From Dyadobacter frigoris (GTDB taxonomy: Bacteria > Bacteroidota > Bacteroidia > Cytophagales > Spirosomataceae), in NCBI RefSeq assembly GCF_005280585.1, contig NZ_SZVO01000008.1, forward strand, positions 248,001 to 312,000: a stretch of DNA of 64,000 bases, given 5' to 3'. Shown piece by piece: positions 36,964-46,183 of this stretch. Within the stretch, counting starts at the first letter, position 1; the number at the start of each line of letters is the position of its first letter. The notes under the pieces are model-generated. The model ran no database searches, was not told where the DNA came from, and was given only the letters and a program-made list of their open reading frames with translations. Both the position numbers and the translations under genes were made by a program.

Positions 36964-37689
36964 ATGAACACTCAAATCACTGTGGAGCAGCTAAATGCTC
37001 TTAAACTTACGGGCATGGCTAAACGCTATCAAGCCGCTTTGGCACTGCCCTCACATCAACAAGAAGACGCACATTCACTCATTGCTTTACTGTGCCAGTC
37101 CGAGCTCGAATACAGAAATCATTACCGAACAGAAAGGTTGCTAAAGAACAGCAAACTACGTTACAACGCCCTGCTTGAAGAAGTTATCTGCACCCCCGAA
37201 AGGGGGCTGTCCCGAGAGATGCTGCTACGGTTATCTGACGGAATGTTTATTGAGAAAGCTGAAAATATACTTATCTGTGGTCAAACCGGAACAGGTAAAA
37301 GCTTTTTAGCGTGCGCAATAGGTCGCAGCTGCTGCTTGCTGGGCTATAAGACCTTATACTTTTCGATGAATAAATTCCTGGAAAACCTGTCTCAGGCAAA
37401 GCTCGATGGTTCTTACCTGAAATGGATCCGTAATATAGCGGGCCATCAGGTACTGATTCTTGATGACTTTGGTCTGAAACCACTATCGCCGGACGCAAGG
37501 CTGGCTATGCTGGATATTCTGGAAGACAGGTATGGAAAATCCGCTACTATCGTTACCTCGCAGCTGCCCGTAGACAAATGGCATGAGTTCATAAACGAAC
37601 CTTCAGTTGCCGACGCAGTGCTCGATCGACTGACAGCATCGGCAAATAAAATTGATCTTGTGGGGAGCTCCTTGAGAAGACGAAAATAA
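36964..37689 (+). CDS. istB: IS21-family helper ATPase IstB
   Basis: A 241-residue AAA+ ATPase of DnaC/DnaI type that assists IstA in target choice. Walker A is ILICGQTGTGKSFLACAIG (near residues 101-119) and Walker B is HQVLILDDFGLKPL. The C-terminal RLTASANKIDLVGSSLRRR is the family ending. Length is normal. Only about 130 bases separate its stop from the right end of the element, and those contain the sub-terminal repeats. Confidence 0.96.
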   Translation: MNTQITVEQLNALKLTGMAKRYQAALALPSHQQEDAHSLIALLCQSELEYRNHYRTERLLKNSKLRYNALLEEVICTPERGLSREMLLRLSDGMFIEKAENILICGQTGTGKSFLACAIGRSCCLLGYKTLYFSMNKFLENLSQAKLDGSYLKWIRNIAGHQVLILDDFGLKPLSPDARLAMLDILEDRYGKSATIVTSQLPVDKWHEFINEPSVADAVLDRLTASANKIDLVGSSLRRRK

Positions 37690-37818
37690 AAAACTAATAT
37701 TGAATGTTCAACTTGACATCCTCAGTGATGTAAGTACTTAGCTGCTGGTAAAGTTTCCTTCGGAATTACTGGTAAATATACAGCTCGGAACGGTGGTAAA
37801 GTTTTCCCGGAATATGCA

Positions 37819-40800
37819 ATATATCAAAGATCGAATTTTGAAAGCAAATCACAACTGTTAGGATAAACACTTTCTTTCGAAATTGTTGTTGTCGATATAT
37901 CAAAGATCGAATTTTGAAAGCAAATCACAACTAGGCAGCAGAAACGGAATTGCCAAACTTGTTGTTGTCGATATATCAAAGATCGAATTTTGAAAGCAAA
38001 TCACAACACTGTAGTATTCTCATTATCAGGTATATAGTTGTTGTCGATATATCAAAGATCGAATTTTGAAAGCAAATCACAACTAAGTTAGTGAAGGAAG
38101 TAAATTTACACCTGTTGTTGTCGATATATCAAAGATCGAATTTTGAAAGCAAATCACAACAATACAACGAGCTTCTAAATTCTTGATAAAGTTGTTGTCG
38201 ATATATCAAAGATCGAATTTTGAAAGCAAATCACAACCGCTCTTTCGTTATCAACGAACTAACCGGGTTGTTGTCGATATATCAAAGATCGAATTTTGAA
38301 AGCAAATCACAACCAGTGGCACGAGGTATAGGGCATATTTTAGTTGTTGTCGATATATCAAAGATCGAATTTTGAAAGCAAATCACAACTATTTCTAATT
38401 GTGTCGTATCTGACCGTTGGTTGTTGTCGATATATCAAAGATCGAATTTTGAAAGCAAATCACAACAGCATATCGTAGTCAATTGCTAGTATATCTGTTG
38501 TTGTCGATATATCAAAGATCGAATTTTGAAAGCAAATCACAACCAAAATTGTTATCCAAAGCGACGGGACGGTGTTGTTGTCGATATATCAAAGATCGAA
38601 TTTTGAAAGCAAATCACAACTAGGAGCTGCATCGTCTGTGCAGACGATGCGTTGTTGTCGATATATCAAAGATCGAATTTTGAAAGCAAATCACAACTTA
38701 GCTTTGCAAATCTCCCAGATACGAGAAGTTGTTGTCGATATATCAAAGATCGAATTTTGAAAGCAAATCACAACATGGAGCTTGGTACGGCCAAAGGTTT
38801 TGATGTTGTTGTCGATATATCAAAGATCGAATTTTGAAAGCAAATCACAACTGACAAAATATAATGAAATACTTCAGGTTCGTTGTTGTCGATATATCAA
38901 AGATCGAATTTTGAAAGCAAATCACAACGACAATGCAGGACATTATGTGGGAATTCTTGTTGTTGTCGATATATCAAAGATCGAATTTTGAAAGCAAATC
39001 ACAACAGCTCATTAATTCTTGCTTGGAATTCTCTAGTTGTTGTCGATATATCAAAGATCGAATTTTGAAAGCAAATCACAACAACAGGTCATGGGCTGGC
39101 TGCAAGAAGCGGTTGTTGTCGATATATCAAAGATCGAATTTTGAAAGCAAATCACAACGCGGTGCTGCAGGTACAAAAATCAGCTGTTGTTGTTGTCGAT
39201 ATATCAAAGATCGAATTTTGAAAGCAAATCACAACTGACATGGAGCATGGTTAAATTGTTTATAGTTGTTGTCGATATATCAAAGATCGAATTTTGAAAG
39301 CAAATCACAACCTATAGAGAGAGGTAAAGGAAAAACTGTAAGTTGTTGTCGATATATCAAAGATCGAATTTTGAAAGCAAATCACAACGTAAGCCTATTA
39401 TTTAACTCTACATCTTAGTTGTTGTCGATATATCAAAGATCGAATTTTGAAAGCAAATCACAACTATGGATACTGAGCGAACATCTACCAGAGGGTTGTT
39501 GTCGATATATCAAAGATCGAATTTTGAAAGCAAATCACAACACCCTGAGCTGTTTCAAGAATTAATTGCCAGTTGTTGTCGATATATCAAAGATCGAATT
39601 TTGAAAGCAAATCACAACCGTGGACTGTCCCGGATGTGCAGAAAGATTGTTGTTGTCGATATATCAAAGATCGAATTTTGAAAGCAAATCACAACGGAAG
39701 GTGTTAAAGCTGCTGAGTTTGCTGGGTTGTTGTCGATATATCAAAGATCGAATTTTGAAAGCAAATCACAACATTGTCTAACATTTCATCAGTTCCTGTA
39801 AAGTTGTTGTCGATATATCAAAGATCGAATTTTGAAAGCAAATCACAACGCCCTGCGCGATCTTTGCTATATTCAAGATGTTGTTGTCGATATATCAAAG
39901 ATCGAATTTTGAAAGCAAATCACAACTAATGCAGAAAGTTCAACGCGGCATTTTAAGTTGTTGTCGATATATCAAAGATCGAATTTTGAAAGCAAATCAC
40001 AACAGTATCTAATTATTACAGGGACATTGCCGTGTTGTTGTCGATATATCAAAGATCGAATTTTGAAAGCAAATCACAACGGCACGCAAGACCTTTGCTG
40101 ATCATAAGGGTTGTTGTCGATATATCAAAGATCGAATTTTGAAAGCAAATCACAACAAGGTACTGCACATAAAAAAAGGCCATCCGGTTGTTGTCGATAT
40201 ATCAAAGATCGAATTTTGAAAGCAAATCACAACTCGACGTTCAGCGTTCCCCGCATATCCCAGTTGTTGTCGATATATCAAAGATCGAATTTTGAAAGCA
40301 AATCACAACGGAACCGCCGCGGCTATATCGATCAAACTTGTTGTTGTCGATATATCAAAGATCGAATTTTGAAAGCAAATCACAACAAGCACTATAAATG
40401 AAAAAACTATTTTGGAGTTGTTGTCGATATATCAAAGATCGAATTTTGAAAGCAAATCACAACTACGACAACGGATGTAGCTACCATTAATGGTTGTTGT
40501 CGATATATCAAAGATCGAATTTTGAAAGCAAATCACAACTATAAATTCTAAACTTATGAAAACTACTAAGTTGTTGTCGATATATCAAAGATCGAATTTT
40601 GAAAGCAAATCACAACACGTCCTTAAATGATCCTGCTGCGTGTATAGTTGTTGTCGATATATCAAAGATCGAATTTTGAAAGCAAATCACAACTTTAACA
40701 ATGAACTCCCTCCGATGAAAAGAGTTGTTGTCGATATATCAAAGATCGAATTTTGAAAGCAAATCACAACTTATGCGACGTGCTAAATGTTAATTGGAAT

Positions 40801-42300
40801 GTTGTTGTCGATATATCAAAGATCGAATTTTGAAAGCAAATCACAACGCTCCGTTGTCGGTAGGCACGACTCCTGCGTTGTTGTCGATATATCAAAGATC
40901 GAATTTTGAAAGCAAATCACAACTATTATGAAAACTAAAGAATCTATAACATCGTTGTTGTCGATATATCAAAGATCGAATTTTGAAAGCAAATCACAAC
41001 GGTAACACTAAACAAGAAGATTTAAATAAGTTGTTGTCGATATATCAAAGATCGAATTTTGAAAGCAAATCACAACCCTGCTTTGTCAGTTAAATATAGT
41101 TGGTTGGTTGTTGTCGATATATCAAAGATCGAATTTTGAAAGCAAATCACAACCGGCATGATAAATTGTTAAAAGTGAAAAATGTTGTTGTCGATATATC
41201 AAAGATCGAATTTTGAAAGCAAATCACAACCGGAAACCCAAAGTTAGGTGGAGATCTTAGTTGTTGTCGATATATCAAAGATCGAATTTTGAAAGCAAAT
41301 CACAACTATCAGCAGGTAGATCCGGAACATCTGCGAGTTGTTGTCGATATATCAAAGATCGAATTTTGAAAGCAAATCACAACTGGAAGCAAACCAATAG
41401 CTACTCCTTCCGGTTGTTGTCGATATATCAAAGATCGAATTTTGAAAGCAAATCACAACAGATCCGACGGCATTTTGATCATTAACGACGTTGTTGTCGA
41501 TATATCAAAGATCGAATTTTGAAAGCAAATCACAACACTACTGCTGTTACAGATGGAGTTAATGCGTTGTTGTCGATATATCAAAGATCGAATTTTGAAA
41601 GCAAATCACAACACAAATGGAAAACACATCTACAATATACAGGTTGTTGTCGATATATCAAAGATCGAATTTTGAAAGCAAATCACAACATTCCAACGTC
41701 TGGTTACAGCTAATTGATGTTGTTGTCGATATATCAAAGATCGAATTTTGAAAGCAAATCACAACGGAGCTGCGTTTGTCAAATCAAGCATTGCGTTGTT
41801 GTCGATATATCAAAGATCGAATTTTGAAAGCAAATCACAACTGAAAAAGTTCAGTGCTCTATTTTTCGCGGTTGTTGTCGATATATCAAAGATCGAATTT
41901 TGAAAGCAAATCACAACAACAGCAAGGCCAATAAGGATATTAAGGCGTTGTTGTCGATATATCAAAGATCGAATTTTGAAAGCAAATCACAACAATGCCA
42001 TTACGATGATCCTGAAAGAAATGGTTGTTGTCGATATATCAAAGATCGAATTTTGAAAGCAAATCACAACTCCTCAATCTGTTGTAGAACAACAAAAGTG
42101 TTGTTGTCGATATATCAAAGATCGAATTTTGAAAGCAAATCACAACTATGGATACTGAGCGAACATCTACCAGAGGGTTGTTGTCGATATATCAAAGATC
42201 GAATTTTGAAAGCAAATCACAACTGCAGGGGGGACCGGGACGGCAGGGCTTTTGTTGTTGTCGATATATCAAAGATCGAATTTTGAAAGTAAGTGATACG
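37819..42300 (-). CRISPR. CRISPR array, distal block (rest of the split repeat and 58 more repeats)
   Basis: The split repeat resumes at 37819 (6-bp duplication plus 31 bases) and 58 further repeats follow, from 37885 to 42254, spaced by 76-78. With the left block the array has 68 repeats and 67 spacers of about 29-31 bp. The repeat copies I read are identical except the last (42254-42300), whose final 11 bases have 6 changes. One 30-bp spacer occurs twice (39465-39494 and 42147-42176). The spacer at 38621-38650 contains a 10-bp inverted repeat. Strand is assigned from the tracrRNA. Confidence 0.96.
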
Positions 42301-42315
42301 TCATAAGTTTTACCA

Positions 42316-43125
42316 CTACTTCAAAAACCAACCTTCCCCAACAGCCTTCGCCGTCAGTTCAGCCATGTTCTTCACATTACATTTTGCAAACATATTTGTC
42401 CGATGATGTTTAACCGTATTTTCGCTGATTTTGAGCTGATCGGCAATCATTTTAATACTTTTTCCCAGGGCGATTAATTCCAAAACTCTTTTTTCCGCAG
42501 CTGTAATGGGTAGGATAGCAGGATTTTTATTGATTCCTGGCTGAATAGGAATATTCTTCATATGATTAGAATCGGCTGTGTCCAGTATGAAAAACCTTAG
42601 CTGCGGTATTGGATCGAGATGGGTGATATCTGTGATCAGGTCAAACTGGTAAACGCCGTTGCCTTGTTTGTCGATAAAAATGGTGGAGCTCTGCTGTAAT
42701 GCGTGAAAAGTGCTGCCGTCTTTCCGGATAAATTTATACGTGTATGAAGATTTTACATGCAGCCGGTTTTCCAGCGGTTGCATGTAAAAATAGCCCCAGA
42801 AATATTCCGCTGCCTGAACAATCGTATATAAAAATTCGGGACTGGTAAAGCGGGCAGCATTGATAAAAGATTTACCTAACATTTCATCTTCGCCATAACC
42901 CGTCATTTGTTTTAAAGCACCTCCTGTCTTTACAAAAACGGCTTTTCGCATATCTGAAATAAACCAGCAATAGGGGCCGACCGCATATATTTTTTCAATT
43001 ACTTCTCCAAATGAGAACTGGTTCAGGTACAAATCCAGATCAGGATCCCGTGGCAACTGGTCGTAAAAACTTTTTAATTTTTTATAAGCGCCAATGATTT
43101 CGTTGCGTAGTGATGCAGGTTTCAT
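42316..43125 (-). CDS. PAS-domain LuxR-type transcription regulator
   Basis: A 269-residue regulator. Residues about 50-175 form a PAS-like sensor (YCWFISDMRKAVFVKTGGAL, MTGYGEDEMLGKSF, YKFIRKDGSTFHALQQSS). Residues about 205-269 form a LuxR helix-turn-helix (LPITAAEKRVLELIALGKSI with IADQLKISENTVKHHR). It is a common Bacteroidota regulator type with unknown ligand. Its stop codon lies only 15 bases from the outer end of the CRISPR array, on the strand in which the array is read, with no terminator between. Confidence 0.87.
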   Translation of the reverse strand: MKPASLRNEIIGAYKKLKSFYDQLPRDPDLDLYLNQFSFGEVIEKIYAVGPYCWFISDMRKAVFVKTGGALKQMTGYGEDEMLGKSFINAARFTSPEFLYTIVQAAEYFWGYFYMQPLENRLHVKSSYTYKFIRKDGSTFHALQQSSTIFIDKQGNGVYQFDLITDITHLDPIPQLRFFILDTADSNHMKNIPIQPGINKNPAILPITAAEKRVLELIALGKSIKMIADQLKISENTVKHHRTNMFAKCNVKNMAELTAKAVGEGWFLK

Positions 43126-43189
43126 AAACAGCTGATATTAAGTTAAGATATGGCACAAAAGTGCTATTTATTCAGGATGGCGTTTCTCT

Positions 43190-43197
43190 TACTTTTG
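43190..43197 (+). promoter_or_regulatory. -7 box of the OmpA-family gene promoter
   Basis: TACTTTTG matches TAnnTTTG. Expected transcription start is near 43202, which supports the GTG at 43221 as the start of the next gene and excludes the upstream GTG at 43161. Confidence 0.5.
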
Positions 43198-43220
43198 ATT
43201 TAAAATTAAACAATTTCAAC

Positions 43221-44534
43221 GTGAAAAAATTACTACTTCTTTGCATATCATTAACGCTTTTTTGTTCGACGTCCTATTCTCAGGATATTTTGAACAGAGT
43301 CAGAAATAAAGTCAACCAGAGAGCCAATCAGAAGACCGATGAAGCGATAAATAAAAGTCTGGATAAAGCAGAAGACGCCGTTACTGGAAAGAAAGCGGAT
43401 ACAAAAACAGAAACAAATCCGGACAAACAAAACACTTCATCAACAACTGAAACAAAGTCATCTTCTGCTGAAACTGCTGCGGGCGGGCCAGGTACCGAAC
43501 TGCCAATTAAAGCATATCTGAACTTCGATTTTGTTCCGGGCGACTCTGTTATTTTCGAAGATAATTTTGTTGGAGAAACAACAGAAGAAATTCCGTCACT
43601 ATGGGTTCCGACGGGTGGTGTAGTGGAAATAACAAAGATAAATGGAGAAACAGTTACCGGATTTCTGGATGGATTTTACACCGGGATGTACCCCAGAATG
43701 AAAAAGTATAACTATCTGACACAACGGTTTTCGGTCGAATTTGATTATTTGTTTCGTTCAAATAAAGGGAAAAAGTGGGGGCAATACCGGGGCGAGGGGA
43801 GTGAGGGGGCTTTGGAAATTGTCTTTCACTCAGATGATAAGGATATGGACGCGAAACAGCTGGGTGATTACGAGAATGGAATTCACATCGAAAGTTCAGG
43901 AGCAGTGACATTTAAAGAATTCAGAGGGAAATACAAGGGTGTAGATGATTTTGGAGAAGCGGAAATTTATGACAAATGGGTGCATGTTTCCATCGCCGCT
44001 ACGGAAAGAGGAATGAAAATATACCTCAACAACCAAAGAATTGTAAATGCTCCGATTGCTTCCGGAAAAGCAGCTTCTATTAAAATTTACAGCGAAGGAA
44101 ATACGGCAGAACCTGATGGAAGACAGCTTTTTATTCGGAATGTACAGATAGCAGGCGGAGGAAAGGATCCTTACAAACAGCTGACATCGACGACGAAGGC
44201 AACTTATGTAGCCCGCGGAATTAATTTTGACTATAACAAAGCGACGCTAAAACCGGAAAGTATGGGTGAGATCAATAAAATAATTGGAATATTAAAGGAC
44301 CACCCGGACTTGAAATTTGAAATTGGCGGACACACAGATAGTGAAGGTGACGATGCCTATAACCTTAAATTATCACAGCAAAGATCAGACGCTGTAAAAG
44401 CAAAACTGGTTGAGTTAGGAGTAGATGAATCCAGAATTACAACCAAAGGTTTTGGAGAAACCAAACCCATTGCAAGCAATGAAACGCCCGAAGGGAGGGC
44501 CAGTAACCGAAGAGTTGAATTGGTGAAGAAATAA
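43221..44534 (+). CDS. Secreted OmpA-family protein with a laminin/ConA-like middle domain
   Basis: A 437-residue protein when started at GTG 43221, which gives a signal peptide MKKLLLLCISLTLFCSTSYS. A charged, probably coiled stretch follows (NRVRNKVNQRANQKTDEAI, then a Thr/Glu-rich linker). A beta-rich middle region resembles a ConA/laminin G-like fold (VIFEDNFVGETTEEIPSLW and later KWVHVSIAATERGMKIYLN). The last about 115 residues are an OmpA domain (GINFDYNKATLKPESMG, GGHTDSEGDDAYNLKLSQQR, NRRVELVKK). It probably links the outer membrane and peptidoglycan. The longer frame from 43161 is rejected because the promoter lies inside it. Confidence 0.82.
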   Translation: MKKLLLLCISLTLFCSTSYSQDILNRVRNKVNQRANQKTDEAINKSLDKAEDAVTGKKADTKTETNPDKQNTSSTTETKSSSAETAAGGPGTELPIKAYLNFDFVPGDSVIFEDNFVGETTEEIPSLWVPTGGVVEITKINGETVTGFLDGFYTGMYPRMKKYNYLTQRFSVEFDYLFRSNKGKKWGQYRGEGSEGALEIVFHSDDKDMDAKQLGDYENGIHIESSGAVTFKEFRGKYKGVDDFGEAEIYDKWVHVSIAATERGMKIYLNNQRIVNAPIASGKAASIKIYSEGNTAEPDGRQLFIRNVQIAGGGKDPYKQLTSTTKATYVARGINFDYNKATLKPESMGEINKIIGILKDHPDLKFEIGGHTDSEGDDAYNLKLSQQRSDAVKAKLVELGVDESRITTKGFGETKPIASNETPEGRASNRRVELVKK

Positions 44535-44536
44535 TA

Positions 44537-44576
44537 AAAAACCCGTTGGCCGAAGATTTCCAGCTAACGGGTTTCA
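44537..44576. terminator. Terminator between convergent genes
   Basis: A hairpin with AAACCCGTTGGC and GCTAACGGGTTT flanking a loop; A-rich on the left and T-containing on the right. It lies between the OmpA-family gene and the methyltransferase gene that faces it. Confidence 0.75.
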
Positions 44577-45203
44577 TTATTTAAAAGGATTTCTTTCCAG
44601 AATCCCCACTTTATCAACCAGAATTCCCAAGCCGTTAAGGTGCGGATAATTATATAAACTTTGACCGGTTTGAATGGCAATATCGATCGTTGCCTGCCTT
44701 ACTTCGGGAAAACTCTCAGTATCGTGAAAAACGGTGCAGTCGGAATGACGGGCTGCCCATAATCCACATTCGTATGTTTCTTCGTATTGGTGGACTATAT
44801 CAATATGGGCAAAACTGTACCGGGATTGATCCTTTTTTATCCAATCTCTATAATCCGATTTGAACAATTGTATATTCTTATAAGCAGAAAGAATAGCTTT
44901 TGTTTCCTCGTAATGGTCTCCTTTTTCACCAGTAAGCGATTTAGCTTCAAATGTGTCAACACCGGTTACTTTTTCAAAATAATTAGAAAAAGCAGCGGTT
45001 GAAAAACCAAATCCAACACCAAATTCTATACATGATATCCGTTCCAGATCAAATCCGTCCAGAATATCTTCTATAATTAATTCAAGACCTTTCCATGCTG
45101 ATATTACATCCGGAAGGTTTTCAGGTCTTAGAAGCTTGGCCGGTTTGTATACCGGGATATAATTTTTTGTGAAGGTTCTTTTTATGATTTGCTCTGCATC
45201 CAT
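44577..45203 (-). CDS. Class I SAM-dependent methyltransferase-like protein
   Basis: A 208-residue protein. The SAM motif I is CIEFGVGFGFSTAAFS (about residues 58-73), followed by VTGVDTFEA and the acidic AHIDIVHQYEETYECG strand. The pattern is that of Methyltransf_24/cephalosporin-hydroxylase-like enzymes, often found with surface polysaccharide genes. The substrate is unknown. No neighbour suggests a pathway, and it is convergent with the OmpA gene. There is no signal peptide, so it is cytoplasmic. Confidence 0.7.
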   Translation of the reverse strand: MDAEQIIKRTFTKNYIPVYKPAKLLRPENLPDVISAWKGLELIIEDILDGFDLERISCIEFGVGFGFSTAAFSNYFEKVTGVDTFEAKSLTGEKGDHYEETKAILSAYKNIQLFKSDYRDWIKKDQSRYSFAHIDIVHQYEETYECGLWAARHSDCTVFHDTESFPEVRQATIDIAIQTGQSLYNYPHLNGLGILVDKVGILERNPFK

Positions 45204-45260
45204 GAACTTAAATTAAAGTGAGAATCAATTCTGACTGGTAAAAGACCATTCCTTTTTCAG

Positions 45261-45299
45261 CAACTTTAAATAAAGAGTCAAAAAACGTATTTAAAGTTG
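45261..45299. repeat. 12-bp inverted repeat between two leftward genes
   Basis: CAACTTTAAATA (45261-45272) and its complement (45288-45299) with a 15-base loop, in the 131-base gap between the methyltransferase and the next leftward gene. No T-run follows on either strand. It may be a weak terminator or an RNA-stability hairpin. Confidence 0.5.
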
Positions 45300-45334
45300 T
45301 ATGCAGCTGTCAAAATTGATTAAAAACCTAATCA

Positions 45335-45979
45335 TTAATTCTTGACAATGCGCAGATTTTTAACTTTGGCTTCTTCCAGAACCTCCGGATTGTGGGAGCA
45401 TATAAAAATACCGGCAATGATCTTATCAGGAAGATTATCCATTTTGTGTGTCCCTACAATTTTCAATTCTTCCCCTTTTTTAGCGGTCCACATCGTGTAA
45501 GTCTTACCTTTTCGTTGAAGCTGAACGGTCTGTGTATCTTTTTCTTTACTGAAAATTTCGTCTTCGGGATCACGCATTTTGTCGCCTTTGGCAACACGCC
45601 ATTGCAGCACCGTCAGTCCGTCTCCGTGTAATACCGCGCTCACGTGCGAAGCATTGTCGTAAAGTGATTCTCTCACCATCCAGCCAACTTTTCTGTGCGG
45701 ATCCTTACCACTTCCAACAAATTCAAAATCTGCCGTCATTGTGAAATCTCCCCGAAGCTCCTTGTAAAGAAACTGAAATTCGTCTCTTTCAAACCAGATG
45801 TTATATCCGGAACCTTTTAGCGTATAAACTTTGGTATTTTTATCGTAACTGGAAGTACCCACTAGTTTGGGATTTCCAATATCGGAAGTCATATCAAATT
45901 CGCCAATTTTTTTGATCACTGCAAAGCCCGAAAGCAGGGCAATTACAATTGTTAGATACAGGATGTTTTTGGAATACAT
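45335..45979 (-). CDS. Membrane-anchored or secreted ConA-like domain protein
   Basis: A protein of 214 residues if started at the ATG 45979 (MYSKNILYLTIVIALLSGFA), which yields a proper N-terminal hydrophobic segment; an ATG at 46030 would add 17 residues ahead of it. The rest is beta-rich: GSGYNIWFERDEFQFLYKEL, GDFTMTADFEFVG and RKVGWMVRESLYDNASHVSA, the pattern of DUF1349/beta-xylosidase C-terminal ConA-like domains, often found in TolB-like or glycan-binding secreted proteins of Bacteroidota. No catalytic residues are evident. Confidence 0.68.
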   Translation of the reverse strand: MYSKNILYLTIVIALLSGFAVIKKIGEFDMTSDIGNPKLVGTSSYDKNTKVYTLKGSGYNIWFERDEFQFLYKELRGDFTMTADFEFVGSGKDPHRKVGWMVRESLYDNASHVSAVLHGDGLTVLQWRVAKGDKMRDPEDEIFSKEKDTQTVQLQRKGKTYTMWTAKKGEELKIVGTHKMDNLPDKIIAGIFICSHNPEVLEEAKVKNLRIVKN

Positions 45980-46183
45980 ATTCTTGAAGAAAATATCGGG
46001 GGTTGAATGAATTATCGGATAAATGTACATTTTTTTAGATAATTAGTGATACCACATGAATACTAAATCTTCGGTACTTTAAAAAATCATTCAGGCTGTC
46101 GAAGTATTTTACAAAGTCATCCGGCTTTATTAATAGAATGTAATTTACTAAACCGGCGTAACCTGCCTGAAAACTTATCTCAA

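Larger units (their letters stand above)
35098..37818 (+). mobile_element. IS21-family insertion sequence inside a CRISPR repeat
   Basis: A 2721-bp element bounded by TGCATATTCC and its inverse GGAATATGCA, beginning TG and ending CA as IS21 elements do. The target duplication is ATATAT (35092-35097 and 37819-37824). Both ends carry several spaced copies of a TTTACCAG / ATTCCG motif, the usual multiple transposase sites. It encodes istA and istB. Removing the element and one ATATAT copy restores an exact 47-bp CRISPR repeat, so the insertion is precise and probably recent. Confidence 0.97.

Noticed and set aside
34533..42286. Many short plus-strand frames containing a repeated peptide (LSIYQRSNFESKSQ and CRYIKDRILKANHN)
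   Set aside because: These are translations of the CRISPR repeat in two frames, joined through spacers. They are not genes.
43161..43220. Upstream GTG start for the OmpA-family protein
   Set aside because: It would place 20 residues ahead of a clear signal peptide and lies upstream of the predicted transcription start.
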